Shown here piece by piece: positions 33,914 through 45,934 of a stretch of DNA of 64,000 bases; within the stretch, counting starts at the first letter, position 1; every line of letters starts with the position of its first letter. The notes below the pieces were generated by a model that had not been told where the DNA came from, searched no databases, and saw only the letters and a program-made list of their open reading frames with translations. This DNA comes from Kalaharituber pfeilii (taxonomy: Eukaryota; Ascomycota; Pezizomycetes; Pezizales; Pezizaceae). The position numbers and the translations under genes were made by a program. The stretch lies in contig WHUZ01000014.1 in the NCBI GenBank assembly GCA_015179045.1, positions 992,001-1,056,000 on the forward strand. Reading direction: 5' to 3'.

Positions 33914-34048
33914 TTTTTTTTTCTTTTTTTTGTTCACGTAACCCCGTACAGTGTTCTCGTACCCAGCCTAAGAGACGGTGTGCTGCCAAGAAATAATAGC
34001 AAAGACACCGACTGCTACTATACAGGCTACTAGCCTATGGCAGGCAGG
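33914..34048 (-). mobile_element. Family C retroposon with an internal insertion
   Basis: The plus strand has an oligo(T) tract broken by C, CACGTAACCCCGTACAG, then about 65-85 bp not found in other C copies, then ACAGGCTACTAGCCTATGG and CAGGCAGG. The 12-bp repeat TATTACTAGTAT flanks it (33902-33913 and 34049-34060), and a third copy at 34102-34113 belongs to the next insertion. Confidence 0.8.
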
Positions 34049-34060
34049 TATTACTAGTAT

Positions 34061-34101
34061 TTTTTTTTTTTTTCTAAATATCATTACTCGCGTGCCGCTC
34101 C
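34061..34101 (-). mobile_element. Family A ultra-short retroposon, 5'-truncated, sharing its target
   Basis: Oligo(T), then AAATATCATTACTCGCGTGC and CGCTCC on the plus strand (the 3' end of family A). It is flanked by TATTACTAGTAT at 34049-34060 and 34102-34113. It used the same target as the family C copy next to it. Confidence 0.85.
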
Positions 34102-34234
34102 TATTACTAGTATGATAGAGCGTAAAAGAGGTTATTTAGGGTAGGATGATTAAAGACACGAGTAATTAACAGTAGCCAGCTCCAAGCAAGCCCCCGATGT
34201 CAACAGAATGTTAGCTAACAAAAGTTCCGAAAAG

Positions 34235-34242
34235 TAAAAAAA
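34235..34242 (-). terminator. RNA polymerase III terminator of tRNA-Ile
   Basis: A run of seven T (minus strand) begins about 10 nt after the tRNA 3' end, the usual pol III stop signal. Confidence 0.6.
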
Positions 34243-34250
34243 GAAATAGA

Positions 34251-34323
34251 TGGTCACGGTGAGACTCGAACTCACAACCCTCGCGTTATTAGCACGATGC
34301 TCTGCCGATTGAGCCACGCGACC
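34251..34323 (-). tRNA. tRNA-Ile, anticodon AAT
   Basis: The 73-nt minus-strand sequence folds into a full cloverleaf. The acceptor is GGTCGCG/CGTGACC (one G-T pair), the D arm GCTC..GAGC, the anticodon arm TCGTG-CTAATAA-CGCGA, and the T arm GTGAG-TTCGAGT-CTCAC. The anticodon AAT (read as IAU) decodes isoleucine codons. It has no intron. Both internal promoter boxes are present. Confidence 0.96.
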
Positions 34324-34445
34324 TTTATTTCTTGAAATGCAATGAAGATGAATATATATTCTCTTCTGTGGTGTCCCGGGCTTGCACCGTCAAGCCATAA
34401 TATGTCGCAGAACAATCACATCCTGCGCCACCATGTTTATAAATC

Positions 34446-34481
34446 CCATAGGGTGGCATGCGGGTAATGATAAAAACAAAA
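34446..34481 (+). mobile_element. Family A ultra-short retroposon, 5'-truncated
   Basis: CCATAGGGTGGCATGCGGG, TAATGAT, then AAAAACAAAA. The 11-bp repeat GTTTATAAATC flanks it (34435-34445 and 34482-34492). The insertion is only 36 bp and starts inside the hairpin. Confidence 0.85.
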
Positions 34482-34802
34482 GTTTATAAATCAAAAGAAC
34501 CTTTTTCGGAAATGGAACAACTCCTGCAGTTGGACAGAACATGCAAAGAATAAGAAGAGCAAGCGAGAAATGCAGACAGAGAAGTAGAATAGCTGGTTAT
34601 GAAACCTTGCCAAGTAAGTTCACGAAATCTAAAAGTAAAAGCCAAACATCACTCGACAGAAACTCATACGAACAAGGCAAACAGGAGATCAAATTTCTTC
34701 CCTCCACCCCTCCACCAATCCTACCCTTTCCTGATGCTAAAAGCTGCAACGCCTCAAGTTTCAGTCGGAAAACTCCGAACCACACTCAGCCGTCCAGTTA
34801 TG

Positions 34803-35123
34803 TCAATCTTCGTCACCCTCTCCCTGCGTTTCTCGAAACATCCTATCCATAATTGCTTGGATCACTAAGTCAACTTCACTCTCTTCGTCTGAGTCCTGGT
34901 CTCCAAACCAGTCTCGATAAGCGGCAAACCTCACGAGCATAACCAATACTCTCCGCCGCTGTACCTCTTTACAGAACAAACAGATTGAATGCGCAAATTT
35001 GCATGTGCGGACTGCCCATCGGCGACAATGTGTCGTTCCTGGATGGGTACACCTTTTAAGCCTGTGTTCGCCAAAATTGATGCGCATACAAGCTGCGCAA
35101 AATATCTGTACGTAGTGACACAT
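34803..35123 (-). CDS. Small cysteine-rich protein, 106 aa, unknown function
   Basis: The frame starts ATG with CAAA before it, after a C/T-rich leader. It encodes MCHYVQIFCAAC, then a basic, Cys- and His-rich part (eight cysteines in the first 51 residues, including two CxxC pairs, CAAC and CLFC). The C-terminus is acidic (DQDSDEESEVD) and ends in GEGDED. There is no signal peptide, so a cytosolic or nuclear zinc-binding protein is likely. I do not recognise the family. A TATAAA lies about 66 bp upstream. The plus-strand frame at 34541-34852 overlaps only its 3' end. Confidence 0.62.
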   Translation of the reverse strand: MCHYVQIFCAACMRINFGEHRLKRCTHPGTTHCRRWAVRTCKFAHSICLFCKEVQRRRVLVMLVRFAAYRDWFGDQDSDEESEVDLVIQAIMDRMFRETQGEGDED

Positions 35124-35188
35124 TTTGAGGTTGGTTTGTTGGGAAGTGAAGATGGGGAGAAGACTCTGCTTGCAGATTCCCGCGGAGA

Positions 35189-35194
35189 TTTATA
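35189..35194 (-). promoter_or_regulatory. TATA box of the small cysteine-rich gene
   Basis: The minus strand reads ACATATAAATC, giving TATAAA about 66 bp before the ATG. A C/T-rich stretch lies between the two, a common fungal promoter layout. Confidence 0.5.
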
Positions 35195-37785
35195 TGTATG
35201 TGTGAGTGACCGTGCAGATGAGAAAGATGCACCTCGCAAAAATGTGCTTGGAATAAACTAAGAGAGCGAGTAAGAGATGGGAAGACCGACGAGTTAAAGC
35301 ATTCACTCGTACAAGAGATGATAAGCCAGGACGTAGGTGTAAGAAGTGCAGATGAATGAATGGAGAGATAATGAGCCTTGAGACAAGAGTTGAGAGTGTC
35401 AAATTTCAAAAGCCCTAAAGGAGGAATTGATCGAGATTAAGCCTTGATATGGCTTGAGAGGCTTCAATGTACAATATTTTGTGAAGCGAACAATCCCGGT
35501 GGAGAAGAAAGTCATTTCGACGGGCATTGGAATAGGATTATATACCCACATTTCTATCTTCCCAGGCTGTTTTTCTCTCATTGCCCCTCTACCCCTCTCC
35601 TCCACCTTTCTTTTCCATCCAACACCTCCTAGTTCATATTTATTCGCCTACCTGGTTGTCATGCAAGCAATGACGAAACTGTAAATTATTCTCTGGAGGA
35701 ATCTTAGAGCCCAACACACAACCCACGCATCAGAACCCTCGCATCAGCTTGATATTTGCACACATTTCGCTTTCAGTACCCTGTCATACTTTAGTTCATG
35801 CTCCCTCAACTGGACAGTGAATTGCAGGCTTTGTCTGCTTGCGTTAATTTCACCTCAATCTCGCAGGCTTGATTCACTGCTGTGGAGCGAGAAGAGAGAG
35901 AGGTGATGATTAGGAATAGGTGTGTCTCTGTCACTCTCTGAGTAATGTTATTTGAATTTTGCGTTTCGTTTTGTGTTCCCTTTGCCAGCTGGCACAAAAC
36001 TCTCCCATCTAGCTATGTGAGCTACAGACCTAGTATACTCCAGTTCAATGCTTGCTTCTTAAGGGTGTATCTCTTGTGTTTAATATGTCGTGTTTCAGCC
36101 GCTGCAAATTGTTTGGTTTTTAACTCAATTGACAGCATCTAATTGGATAGCACGCAGCGAGTGGGAGTTGCGCTGGCACGGGTGGTCCAGAACTGAAATG
36201 AATAATGTTCTCTGAAAACTTACTTGCTCCTGCAATGCGGTTGAAAAAATTTCTTTGTTGGTCTTTGTATTCCCTCCTTTGAGCATGGTTGCCTTTGAGC
36301 ACTGTGGGTGCATATGTTTTACGGTCTCTGGGCAATAATCTGCCGTTTACCTACATAGTTCTCTTGTGTGCTGTTGCCTGATTGGGTTTGGTTCATGTAT
36401 ATGTTTCACGAGATCGAGATCAGTGTGTGGCTGTGGCATGGCCCGACGATAGGGAGTGCATGGTCTAGACTGAGGCTCGTGTGGAAAGGCAATGTAGTAC
36501 GAGCAGGTCGTATTGAGGTTACAAGTGTGGGGGCAATGGGGAGAGGATGGTCTGGAAAAGGAGAGAACGGAAGATGCATGACAGCCCACGAATTCCCACA
36601 CTTTCCCAGCAGCTGAGCCCGGAAGTCTGGTTCGAATCTAGTGGGTCACCATCCTAGTTATGAATTTAATGCAGGGGCTACAGCTACCCCATTGGTCAGA
36701 AAGACCTAAAACTCAAGCCCTATCTTTAGCGGTCCGGTTTGATGTAATTCCCAAAAACACAGATGTGAAAAACGAGATTAGAACAAATGGGGCAATTAGC
36801 ATTTTGAAGAAAAACACAATTACAAAAAAGCACACAACACAAAAGTTTATTCCAGACATGCCTTACCAACCGCCCAGCCAGTCGATATCATAAATACTAA
36901 GGCCATCGATCTCACCGCGGCCTGCATTGAGGAAGACCAAAAACATCCACTCGTGTAACCCTATAGACATCGTTTTGTAGAAAATGTTGTACATATCATC
37001 TTACATTATTACCTGTCTTAAATTATACTTGCTACTGCAATGCATTGATGCAAGGCCTCCTCGCTCGCTCCTCATTCATGGCAGGTGCTACTCGAAAGTG
37101 GATACTACCGAGTATTGTTTGATAGGTATTAACACGTGTACATCCAGCTGTTTGGGAAGATACGATCCGGGACATAGAGCCGGACTACTCAGTCAATTCT
37201 TCACCACACATATACTTATGTTGCGAGACGTATATATGAAGGATGTGTTACCTAACCTAGCCGTGCATGTGCAACCCACCCCCCTTACAGTAGTTGTTGT
37301 GTACTTGTTCGTGTGATGTCGTGCATATGCTTTTAAGCCTTGCCGGGGTGTAGTAACCGCGGGAGTCCCAGGTGAGAAGCCGAAGGGAATTGCGGTATTT
37401 TCAGCAGCTGTGGAGACGAATTGACATGAGTGTAAACAAAATAAAGTTTTAAATCCGACTAAAAAACATGGAAGGCCATAATGAGTTGTCGTACCCTGAA
37501 AAGCAAAAAGTGGAGAGAGTAGTGGCCAGATGGTCATATGGCCAACTATGTACTGCCCCCGTACAACCAACTCATGAGGTCCTCACAAAGATCCTTCCTA
37601 TTTTGGCCCTTTACCTCTTCCACGCCTATCCTGCGCACAGGTTTAGTTACACACGTGCGCTTAGAGAGACAGATGTATGCCGCCAAAACGTGATTATATC
37701 AAAGTTTCGTTCCCTATATATTGACCTTACGCCAAAGGTCTCGGGACTGTAAGGCCTCGAGATTTGATCGTTATGCCTCAACTGT
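35195..37785. other. No recognised gene
   Basis: Many short frames, none with a domain, signal peptide or splice context. A B-box-like GGTTCGAATC at about 36632 has no matching A box. Confidence 0.4.
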
Positions 37786-37798
37786 GATGCTGGAGATT

Positions 37799-37961
37799 TT
37801 TTTTTTTTTTTTTTTTTAATTTCATTACTCGCATGCCGCCCTGTGGGCTATGGCGAGATGTTAAATACATGGATGGTAAGATGGTTTAAGAAGAAATAGA
37901 AACTAAAAGGAGTAAAGAGAAAAATGGATGATCCCTAATCCCGTACCGCCCAATCCAATAG
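37799..37961 (-). mobile_element. Family A retroposon with part of the LINE 3' untranslated region
   Basis: Oligo(T), the complement of family A (hairpin loop ACA), then about 110 bp of A-rich 3' UTR similar to that at 30690 and 59460. The 13-bp repeat GATGCTGGAGATT flanks it (37786-37798 and 37962-37974). Confidence 0.9.
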
Positions 37962-37974
37962 GATGCTGGAGATT

Positions 37975-40348
37975 GAGTGAATTGCTATTTGTCAGTAGTA
38001 GTTTATACTGTCACCTGGGCGCGCACCCTATGGCTTCAGTTTTACCTTTTTGCTTCCCCATATCTCCAACTAGACCCATCAGAAATCACTAGTTTCTTGT
38101 ACAAGAGCTTGAGTTAAAAGAAACAAAAAAAAAGTGAATTCGTGAAATGATTAGCTATCTAGTGTGTCATCCTCAAGATTATCAAACTTAAAACCGAGAA
38201 TTAAAAGTAACACAATGGGAAGAAAAGGAAAAGGATGTGTGCTGCTGATAATATGCACTTGAAGGGCACGGAAGTTCAGGGTAATGACTATCTACAACAG
38301 CTCGAAATCCAACCAGGGAAGTACATCAGCAAATCCGAAAGGGAGGTGACGACAATGGTAAGAGCAATATGCTCTAGTATGTCCTGTGCTGTAGCTGAGA
38401 GGGAAAAACGGAAACATTGATGAAATCTAACGCTCTCAAAGTAAACCGAAATTCATGATTGACAACCAGTAGGACAAAGAAAAGGACGGTTGAAGGGGAA
38501 AGGATTCTTGTGGCTACCACCAGCGCAACATATACCACAAGCAGATGGGATACAATAACTGGAAGGATAAGAAAAGAAACTTGAAGCACCAACAGATCTT
38601 TACAAAAAAATAAATTAATAAATAAATAAAAAAATAAATAAATAAAAACTAAGCAATATATACATGTGACAACCGCGCTCAACACGACTGCCAACAAAAA
38701 TTCCCGGTTAGGATTCGTAGACGCCACGCCGTCTGCGAATATCTGTAGTGTTTTTCAACCCTCATCACCGAAGGTCGCGTAGAAACCGCTTTGTGAGGTT
38801 TCTAGTTTAGGCCCTCGCGTGGAGGGTGTACTTTCTTAGGCGTAGAGAGTAAACACGCGGTAAATGACAGTGAGTGTAATGAATGGCAGGAGCATTCGTA
38901 GCTCCTGACAGACTGCACAACTGTCACATACATTGTCCTCGGACGGTATTTCAATGTATTGATATTCTCTGTGACATTTTTTGGTGTGCGGGTTTCCACA
39001 TTCTCTCACTTTTGTTGAAAGAACTGCAGCTGTGCACAAGGCACAGGTAACAGTGATTCTAGAACACATGTACTGTCTCAGAGGGCCGGCTGTGAAACAG
39101 AGAATGAATTGTCAACCGTGCATATGTCCACAGCGGTTTAGAGTAGGGTGAACAGAGAGGAAACCAGAAGACTCTGGGGGGTTATATAATGTATTAGCTT
39201 GCCCAGAAGAGAGGGCACGCTGATGTCGATTTCGTAAAGGTGACTGAGGAAGACCAGGCTGGACGGATGTGGAATCACCGTGGATTGATGCCTTCTGAGT
39301 CCAAGTCCAGGAGCGTCCCACCGACTTTATATCACCTTCTCCGTCTCTACCTCAATTCTCAACCCTTCCTGGAATTCCAATCCGCCAACTTATTCACTTC
39401 CCTCCCTTCCATCACTCCTCCCCTCCCAACAAGATCCTAAACCAGACCTCCCTCAGCTGCCATTTGTTACCCTAGCCAGCAATCCCACCTCTGCACACAG
39501 AGCACCATGCATATCATGGAATTTCGATACCTCGACAATCCCCAAATGCCAAGCGGCAAACATCATCTCTCTATCTCCCTAGGGTTGTTTCTTTCGTACG
39601 TTGTGCTCCCATGCATAGGCTTGACATGCAAGAGTCGAAGACGGGGCCCTCATGTATACGCTTTTAAAACCTTAATCTACATAGTATTCTCTTGATCGGC
39701 CCTTGCTTCCGCCCATTCTTAGGATCTCTCCTGCTCATTTCGGGCAGGAAGACCTTATTGACAGTCGTATTAAGACGAATGACAGGCCTTAATAAGTCTA
39801 ATGACATTTTTAGTAAGGAGAGCTGGAAAATTGGAGCTCTGTTTGAGGTCGGGAGCTTAGTGAAGAGACTTCGATCAAGATAACTACCACTTTAGTTGTT
39901 TGGACAGTGCATGTGAAAGTTAGCCATCATTCATGCCTACATACTCCAGATACGGGTTACCGACGTAGTTGTCCGGCTCTGGAAGGGTCTTGGTTGGTGA
40001 ACCAAGCAGCTGGAGCTGAACATGGTACGGTTCTGCAGTATGGGCTGGTGTACCTGACACTCACTCATACATGCATCCACACAACCTGAAGAGCTCCCTC
40101 AAGACTTGTAAGTCAGTCCCAGCGGACGAACCAATCAAAGTGAGAAGCTCTCACAATTATGAGTCAAACGCAAAAGCTCATGATCAGCAGCAACAATAGC
40201 TCGAGGATGTAGTCACACACTACATAATAAATTCAAGAGCTTTGATAGCTTAGTTGATTTACAACTTAGTTCTCCCAAGTTCGAACCTGTTTCTGCGAAG
40301 AAAGGCTGAATCTTGCTCCTTGGCAGCAGCATTGAACCTATCAAACAC
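37975..40348. other. No recognised gene; one tRNA-like motif
   Basis: It contains an (AAAT)n-like tract at about 38610-38647 and a tRNA-like A/B box pair at about 40246-40290, listed separately. Frames at 38374-38727 and 39240-39440 have no domain. Confidence 0.4.
40246..40290 (+). other. tRNA-like internal promoter (A and B boxes)
   Basis: TAGCTTAGTTGATTTACAAC matches an A box and the D arm of tRNAs. AGTTCGAACC matches a B box about 35 nt later. The T stem does not pair, so it is not a working tRNA. It could be a decayed tRNA or the head of a tRNA-derived SINE. No downstream tail can be assigned. Confidence 0.35.
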
Positions 40349-40361
40349 CGCTCACAAGCGA

Positions 40362-40464
40362 TTTTTTTTTTAATATCATTACTCGCTTGCCGCCCTATAG
40401 GCTATGGCGAGGTATTTATTTAAAAGAAAGAAAGAAAGTTAACTGCCACTAACTACATGTTGTA
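40362..40464 (-). mobile_element. Family A retroposon with ~45 bp of LINE 3' UTR
   Basis: Oligo(T), the complement of family A, then GTATTTATTTAAAAGAAAG and CTAACTACATGTTGTA, close to the sequence at 28180-28230. The 13-bp repeat CGCTCACAAGCGA flanks it (40349-40361 and 40465-40477). The hairpin stem has a G-T pair in place of one G-C. Confidence 0.9.
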
Positions 40465-40582
40465 CGCTCACAAGCGAGAAAATCTCAAAAGATTTCATAC
40501 GACATATCCAGAACTAAGCTAGAGGGATGTTCGATGAGTTGAGCATCTTGCACCTCGATAGAAGCATTTACACAAGTTAAAG

Positions 40583-40639
40583 GCCCTGCCATGGCGAACA
40601 GCTGCACGCGGGGTCACGTAAAAAAAAAAAAAAAAAAAA
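40583..40639 (+). mobile_element. Family B ultra-short retroposon
   Basis: GCCCTGCCATGGCGAACAGC, TGCACGCGGGGTCACGTA, then about 20 A. The direct repeat ACAAGTTAAAG(G) flanks it (40572-40583 and 40640-40651). Confidence 0.9.
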
Positions 40640-41157
40640 ACAAGTTAAAGGTTCCCTATTAACCTGGCTGATTCTGCCATGGGATAGCTTAGTCCTAAAT
40701 ACGTTTTTTAACACGTGAGCCCAGAATAGCGAACTACCGCACAGCAATATTACCAGCTGGAACAACGTGTATTGCCAGTTTTGCTCTGAATCAGAATTTA
40801 AACCGTACGTGAATTTTTATTTTTTTTTTATTTTTTTTAAAGATATTACCCGCATCAATGGTACTTATTATAAGATCACGAGTCATTGTGATCCTTGAGT
40901 TAAGTTTGGAACAGTGAAACCATGCGTTGCCAGTTGTCCTTCTTTCGGTGAAGCTGTGCCTCTTCTGCCCAATACAGGCATCACTTTCTAATAACATGTA
41001 GTAACTATTATACCTTTTGATTGATATAGTCTAGGCGTACTTGTGCTCATGTCACTTCTGATATGTATAATTATAGCTCCATCGTTAGATAGCCGGACAG
41101 AATATGGAATATGGTAGGTGTAGTACAAAGCTGGGCTTTGTGTAATGCTTGTAGGTC

Positions 41158-41192
41158 TTTTTTGAATTTTTTTTATATCATTACTCGCATGT
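41158..41192 (-). mobile_element. Family A ultra-short retroposon, 5'-truncated
   Basis: A T-rich tract interrupted by GAA, then ATATCATTACTCGCATGT. The 12-bp repeat TGCTTGTAGGTC flanks it (41146-41157 and 41193-41204). Only about 17 unique nt remain. Confidence 0.85.
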
Positions 41193-41882
41193 TGCTTGTA
41201 GGTCATTCAGACTTGTTATCACTTTCTAGCTGCATGTTTTGGTGTCTTAGGATGCTGTGTATAGTAGCAAGATAGTAACTGAGTGCTAGCTTACCGCAGA
41301 AACATAGGAGTACAAGTACATAATTTGTGATAGGTCACGGTGTAAAAGTCTCGTGGCAAAAGAAAAGCTGGGAAATGAGGTTTCATTTCATGACATGCTG
41401 GTTCTTGAGACTCTGTGGCAAGGTCTAGGTTTTGTAACCTCACAGGGAGGATGGTGGGACTTTGAAGGCACAAGGTGCTACCATCAGGAACCTTCTTGTA
41501 GAGAAGCAGTTGGATGGGTGTGTTCGAAGGGTCTTATTCCTTCAAAGTAAGAAAAGTCACGCAAATCAACGATCCGTAGGCTCCGGGGCGGCAGCGAAGC
41601 CACAGCTACAGTAAGTTATGTGACAGGGAATCGCTGCTCCGCCCACAATGTTCCCAGTTTCCTCTCACATCCTGCGGCAAGGCGAAGCAAAGCGGCCCGT
41701 CCGCGCGAGAAGGGGCATCTATGCAACGATCAAGTGATCTTGGCTAAGGAAAGATAAGGAGTTGAATGGTGGGCAACATCATAGAGGAACAAATAGAAGT
41801 TAGAGATCGAGGAACACAACAACGTAAGGAGGAAACTACAGACGTAGATAAAACAGGGCCTAAAGAGACAGGGGTATGAGGC

Positions 41883-42185
41883 TTTTTTTCTTTTCCCCTA
41901 ATCATTACCCGTATACCGCCCTGGGGGCTAGGACGAGGCTGAATCACATGGGAGATAGAAAAGGATATGAGGAAAGAATGAAACATTGACGGACGTAGCA
42001 ATGGATATGAATCCCGGATGGCTCTTCCAAAGCATCGAAGACAATAGAATGAAATCAAAAGAGGCCTCAGCAAAATACAAGGGGAAGATAAGAACAGCCA
42101 AGTAGGCGCACAAACCAGAAGAGAAGATAGAGAAGGTTAAGAAAGGGGTAAACATGATGCATTGAGCGTCAAAACGCAAATTCAC
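41883..42185 (-). mobile_element. Family A-ended LINE fragment, diverged
   Basis: Oligo(T), then the complement of a diverged family A unit with an intact hairpin (stem GCCC/GGGC, loop CCA). A purine-rich part like the LINE 3' UTR follows. Its 5' boundary and target repeats could not be found, so the end is approximate. Confidence 0.5.
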
Positions 42186-42771
42186 ATGCTCCCAGTAGCG
42201 AAAAATAGACTCCAGCTGGCCGCTATTCTTCTGGTTATCTTCTCTGAATTCAGGGCAAATCCAACATCTTCCGAACCAGTGTCAGAAAAGGCACATGGAT
42301 AATTATACTAGTAGGGACGGCGTTTACGGGTGTCGACCTAGATCTTATCACATGCTTCTGTATTGGAAATCTAGAAACATAGGAACGTTCAGCCTTCCAA
42401 GGCGGGTACTAGTTCAAAGAGCCGTTGCGGAGTATCTTGTTATAAAGTCCTATGCACCGTTGGAAAACCAGGGCTGGGAAATCTATGCCTCTTTCGTCTT
42501 GCCCCACAAGCCTCCGGACAAACAGATGTAGAGTAGACATTAATAGCTCTACCACTAGGCATCATATGTTCCTCACAACAAATTCCTTTTTTTTTAGAGC
42601 TTGAAGAATCAAAGGCGGTGAATAGGCGGTTTGTTCAGAAGTGGCTCGTCGAATTCACTATAAGAGAACAGATAATTATTTTGACACCTTCATATTTTGA
42701 GCATCGTCATTGAGTAATCTCACAATAGTGAGAGGAAATAGCTTAGTTTCTCGTAGGTTGACCCAGAGGAA

Positions 42772-42832
42772 TTTTTTTTTTTTTTTTTTTTTTAATATCA
42801 ATAATCGCGTGCCGCCCTAGGGGCTATGGCGA
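42772..42832 (-). mobile_element. Family A ultra-short retroposon
   Basis: Oligo(T) of about 22, then AATATCAATAATCGCGTGCC and GCCCTAGGGGCTATGGCGA. The minus-strand hairpin has loop CTA. The 14-bp repeat TTGACCCAGAGGAA flanks it (42758-42771 and 42833-42846). A clean example of a complete mini-element. Confidence 0.92.
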
Positions 42833-42846
42833 TTGACCCAGAGGAA

Positions 42847-45800
42847 GCGTACCTTGATGTTCATCGATTGCCATGCAACTGATAATTCTAGAAAGCATGA
42901 TGACCATTTGTTCCTAATTCTGAAGTTCCGTTAGGTATAGACCGCCTATTCACAGGTGTAGATGTCTGTGCGCAATTTCAGCACCCTTAGGAGGGTTCAT
43001 CCTTCGGTGGCAGTGTCTAGGCCGCTTGAGATGAGTTGTGGGATGTCGAGGATAAGTTGCACCTTAGGCAAGAGCAAAGTCTGGCAAGAGGAGAACTCTC
43101 ACAACAATGTACTCTTCGGTGAACCCCAGTACACTTTGCCCTGCGGAAAGGTAAGTCATAACTCAAAACCCGTTCCCAGAACACCTTCGATGGCACCACG
43201 AGTCACGGCTTAGTCTCGCCCCATAGCTTCCATGACAATCTTCCTTCCCGTTCATCGCCTGGGCTCATCATGCCCTATGCCATCAGAGATACTTCAGCTA
43301 GATCTTGGAATACGCAAGAGTGGATCGTTTGGCATAGGTTACGCGATTCTCTGTGGTTAGCCTAGTCCGTTGCACTTTCCTCCTCAGCTGGCTGCCTAAA
43401 GGGTGCTCTAGTGCTTTGGAGACCGGGGAACACAAAATCCTCAATTACTGACGGGAAAGCGTCCCTGATATCTTCCTTCTTACTCTGTCTGGTTTGCCAC
43501 CCTGTCTCACTTTCGTTTCTGGGTAGTGGATGGAATGTACCGCACACGGCTGTCATGCTGACAAGGCAAAGCATCCAATCTGATCAGTTAGCCGATCTGT
43601 TGAAAGAAAGGCGGGTGTAGTCTAGCCCTTTTATTTGTGGTACGTCTCTACTGTGTGTAAATTCGTTGGTCGGTGCATCTTGAGGAAGAAATGTGAACAT
43701 CACGACTGTTTCGAGCATTCTGTTCCCCAAGATGCCATCTTTTTGTGAACACGCCACCTCTGTCATACCTCCGAAGCTGCATGGTAACAGCGTGAAGACA
43801 AGAATAATAGTCTCACGAACTCCCAATGCAATGGGCTGAGCCGGTTGTTGATTTCTAATCTCCATCCAATAGCATTAGTTAACGTCTGTGTGTTACTGAA
43901 CTAAAAGCGTTATAATACCTGCAGTCTGGAACATGATATTTTCGTTCCCCGTTTTCTTTTTCTTCAAAAAGAAAATAAAAGCATGCAAAATCTGTGCTGA
44001 CCCCGTACAAATGCACGAACCCGGGTTGGAAGATAGTTTTCTGGTTGGCACCCTCCCAAATTGCGCAACAACCATCTTGCAGCAAGCAATCTTCAAGAAG
44101 GCTTTACCTGTTTCCATTCAGGCTCCTTACTCTCTCGTCAGGTGAGCTCTTGGTAAGTTTGCGCTTGCATTGTGGAAATTACTGCCTCGTACAAAGGGAG
44201 GTGCAGTGTCGATCCGACCTATTTGAATCAATGGTGATTTTCAAATCATTTTGATGACATATCGGAAAGTTAGTCTGGTGCCCAGATGCTCTGAGCTGAG
44301 CTGTCCCCATTCTACTGGGGAATTTCTTGTTTGTGCGATCATGTCGTTCTATTTGCCCAAATCATATAGGTGAAGCAGACTCATAAGGCAGTTCTGTGCT
44401 TTCTCTTTTTTATTTTATTTCATTTCTTCTGCTTTCTTCAATGTGATATTATTCATTTTCAATCCATTATTGCAGAGAACATAGCAATTCATTGTTGCAT
44501 GTGCAAGTTACTCCTGCAAGTCGCCTGCAAGGAGTACGTATGTTGCTGCGCGATTAAGTACCGGCAGTCAGGGCTGAAGTTTGCGTATTTTCGAAGTTTT
44601 CATATGGACACATGGTCGTTTTTCATGTATTATTTTTGTGTTTCCCAACATGTACCACACAACAGCTAATTTATTGCAGTGATGAATCATACGAATACAT
44701 TTACTTTGTATGTTTTTCAGTCGACATTATCACGACACCCTACCGATTAAAGGTACGCACCTAGACCATTCCGTTCCGAACCGTTTCAAGGAGGAAAGGC
44801 GACTCGCCGAATTTTTTGATGTATGGGCAAATTCCTAAATTTGGCACACGGGGCGTTCTCAAACTCCCCAGGTGGAACAGCACGCGGCCACCCTGCCCTG
44901 CTTTACCGAGTCCGTTAGCGCAGACTTGCTGGGCGCGTGATATAAATGTGAGGTGACTTGCATTTGGCACCATTTTTCTACCTCTCCTACGCAACATGAA
45001 TCTAATCAGTTTATATCGGGGATAGACAGGTTATGGAGATACTGATATATGGTACCTTGCATTTGGAATCGGAAAAAAAGGAGACTGAAAGGCAAGAAGC
45101 CAGCTCTCGGATTGGACCAAGCTTTGCAACGCTGGGGCGAACATGCACACCCCCTGCTTGACACCCCTGTAAGTCTGCGCCGCTCCAGTTTGAACGATCT
45201 TCCATATCAGATGATGACATGTTGCTGCCTAAAGGATCAAAAATCAATGAAGAGAAGGCGTTTCTGTAACAAAGGAACTCCGTGTCTAATTCTAGAGTAT
45301 TTCATTCCTAAGGAATTTGACACTCTTAGTAATCACCGACCACTCTACGCAGAAGGATCTGCATTTGAGAACATTGTAATGGCTTTCGGTTCCTCCGGTG
45401 GGCAGCACCACACTATGCAACCCCTGCCAAAGCCTGTCAGAAAACTGCCTGGGCTTTACCAGTGCAAGCTATCCCCATGCTCACTACCCCTGTCTGCCCG
45501 CAGAGCCGCAATGTAAATGTCCTTAAGAGGGTTCAGGATAACTCAGGATGGGACATGGGCTAGGAAAAAAATACCTTCATTTAATGTGAGAGAAGAAAGA
45601 TCGGGAACGAAGTACGGTATTTTGCCTTGCAATATCTGGCGAGCTTCAACACTAAAATTTTCGTATTATTTCCCGGATTTTGTTATATCCGTTGTGCCAC
45701 ACATTTCCAAGCTCCCTTCTCGCAGTGTTCTTACCATAAGTGCTTACCTGATAGGTAGCCTTCTTCATACCTTTCTCGCTGTTGACCCAACTTTTCCATC

Positions 45801-45934
45801 ACCACGTCAACACAAAACGAATTAATCACTATCCTATCTGCGAGGTACTTAAGAAGATAAAGCTATTGACCTGTTAGATTTTCAGTTTTTTATCTGAGGG
45901 GACAGAAAAAGGAAAAAAAAAAAAAAAAAAAAAA
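42847..45934. other. Gene-free stretch upstream of the zinc-finger gene
   Basis: Frames at 45049-45516 (155 aa) and 45517-45825 are the longest but have no domain, and neither joins the downstream gene. The last few hundred bases before 45935 probably contain that gene's promoter, but no TATA box stands out. Confidence 0.4.

Noticed and set aside
45049..45825. Two plus-strand frames (155 and 102 aa) upstream of the zinc-finger gene
   Set aside because: No domain, and they do not join the downstream exons by any plausible splice sites.
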